From an uncultured Rhodocyclaceae bacterium (lineage in GTDB: Bacteria; Pseudomonadota; Gammaproteobacteria; Burkholderiales; Rhodocyclaceae), in NCBI GenBank assembly GCA_903930805.1, contig CAIYZZ010000049.1:1-6582 (forward strand): 6,582 nucleotides of DNA, written 5' to 3'. Shown piece after piece: positions 6,519-6,582 of this stretch (the first letter of the stretch is position 1; each line of letters opens with the position of its first letter). The notes under the pieces are model-generated. The model saw nothing but the letters and a program-made list of their open reading frames with translations. It made no database searches and had not been told where the DNA came from. The position numbers and the translations under genes are program-made.

Positions 6519-6543
6519 CGGACAGGCTGACTACATTTATAAT
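6515..6543 (+). promoter_or_regulatory. Strong sigma-70 promoter of the tRNA gene
   Basis: The -35 hexamer TTGACG (6515-6520, 5 of 6) and the perfect -10 hexamer TATAAT (6538-6543) are separated by the ideal 17 bases. The expected start point is near 6550-6551, giving a 5' leader of about 7-8 bases before the tRNA. The sequence between the -10 box and the start, CCGACGG, is GC-rich, as in stable-RNA promoters that respond to ppGpp in enterobacteria; applying that here is inference. The -35 box overlaps the TGA stop (6516-6518) of the preceding gene. Confidence 0.85.
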
Positions 6544-6557
6544 CCGACGGTCATTGT

Positions 6558-6582
6558 GGCCAGTTAGCTCAGTTGGTAGAGC
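6558..6582 (+). tRNA. tRNA gene, 5' part only (identity uncertain, possibly Phe)
   Basis: The last 25 bases match tRNA positions 1-25: acceptor strand GGCCAGT, U8 and A9, D-stem GCTC (6567-6570), D-loop AGTTGGTA with the invariant GG, and the closing D-stem GAGC (6579-6582). A strong promoter stands just upstream. The anticodon lies beyond the window. A GGCCAG acceptor start resembles betaproteobacterial tRNA-Phe as I remember it, but the amino acid cannot be decided from this fragment. Confidence 0.88.

Overview
The window looks like ordinary chromosome from a Gram-negative proteobacterium, most likely a betaproteobacterium (a Rhodocyclales-type genome would fit, but this is a guess by resemblance). 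The evidence is the GroEL sequence and its Gly-Met tail, the moderately high GC with codons ending in G or C, a QseB/TctD-type two-component pair, and a DUF4212-plus-symporter pair of the kind common in these bacteria. There are no insertion sequences, CRISPR arrays, phage genes or other signs of mobile DNA. Coding density is very high and the longest non-coding gap is about 110 bases.

Layout from left to right: (1) the C-terminal half of groEL, ending in two tandem RNA hairpins, one covering the stop codon and one resembling an intrinsic terminator. (2) A two-component system whose OmpR-family response regulator and histidine kinase overlap by 17 bases. (3) After 79 bases, a two-gene sodium:solute symporter operon on the same strand: a DUF4212 small membrane subunit and a 705-residue SSS-family large subunit, joined by a TAATG stop/start overlap. 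(4) On the opposite strand and convergent with the symporter, a soluble protein made almost entirely of five TPR repeats. (5) Divergent from it, a 101-residue membrane protein with faint YggT-like character. (6) A near-consensus sigma-70 promoter that starts inside the stop codon of that gene and drives a tRNA gene cut by the window end.

The likely functional unit is the sensor kinase, regulator and two-subunit symporter. The kinase has the periplasmic sensor architecture of the TctE/QseC group, which often sits beside transporters for small carboxylates. A reasonable inference is that it senses an organic acid and the regulator controls the symporter next door; no operator could be proven by eye. 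The most unusual protein features are in the large symporter subunit: a charged, Ala/Lys/Glu-rich insertion of about 135 residues between membrane segments, and a textbook EF-hand-type calcium-binding loop in a later loop. I saw no clearly new multi-gene system here.
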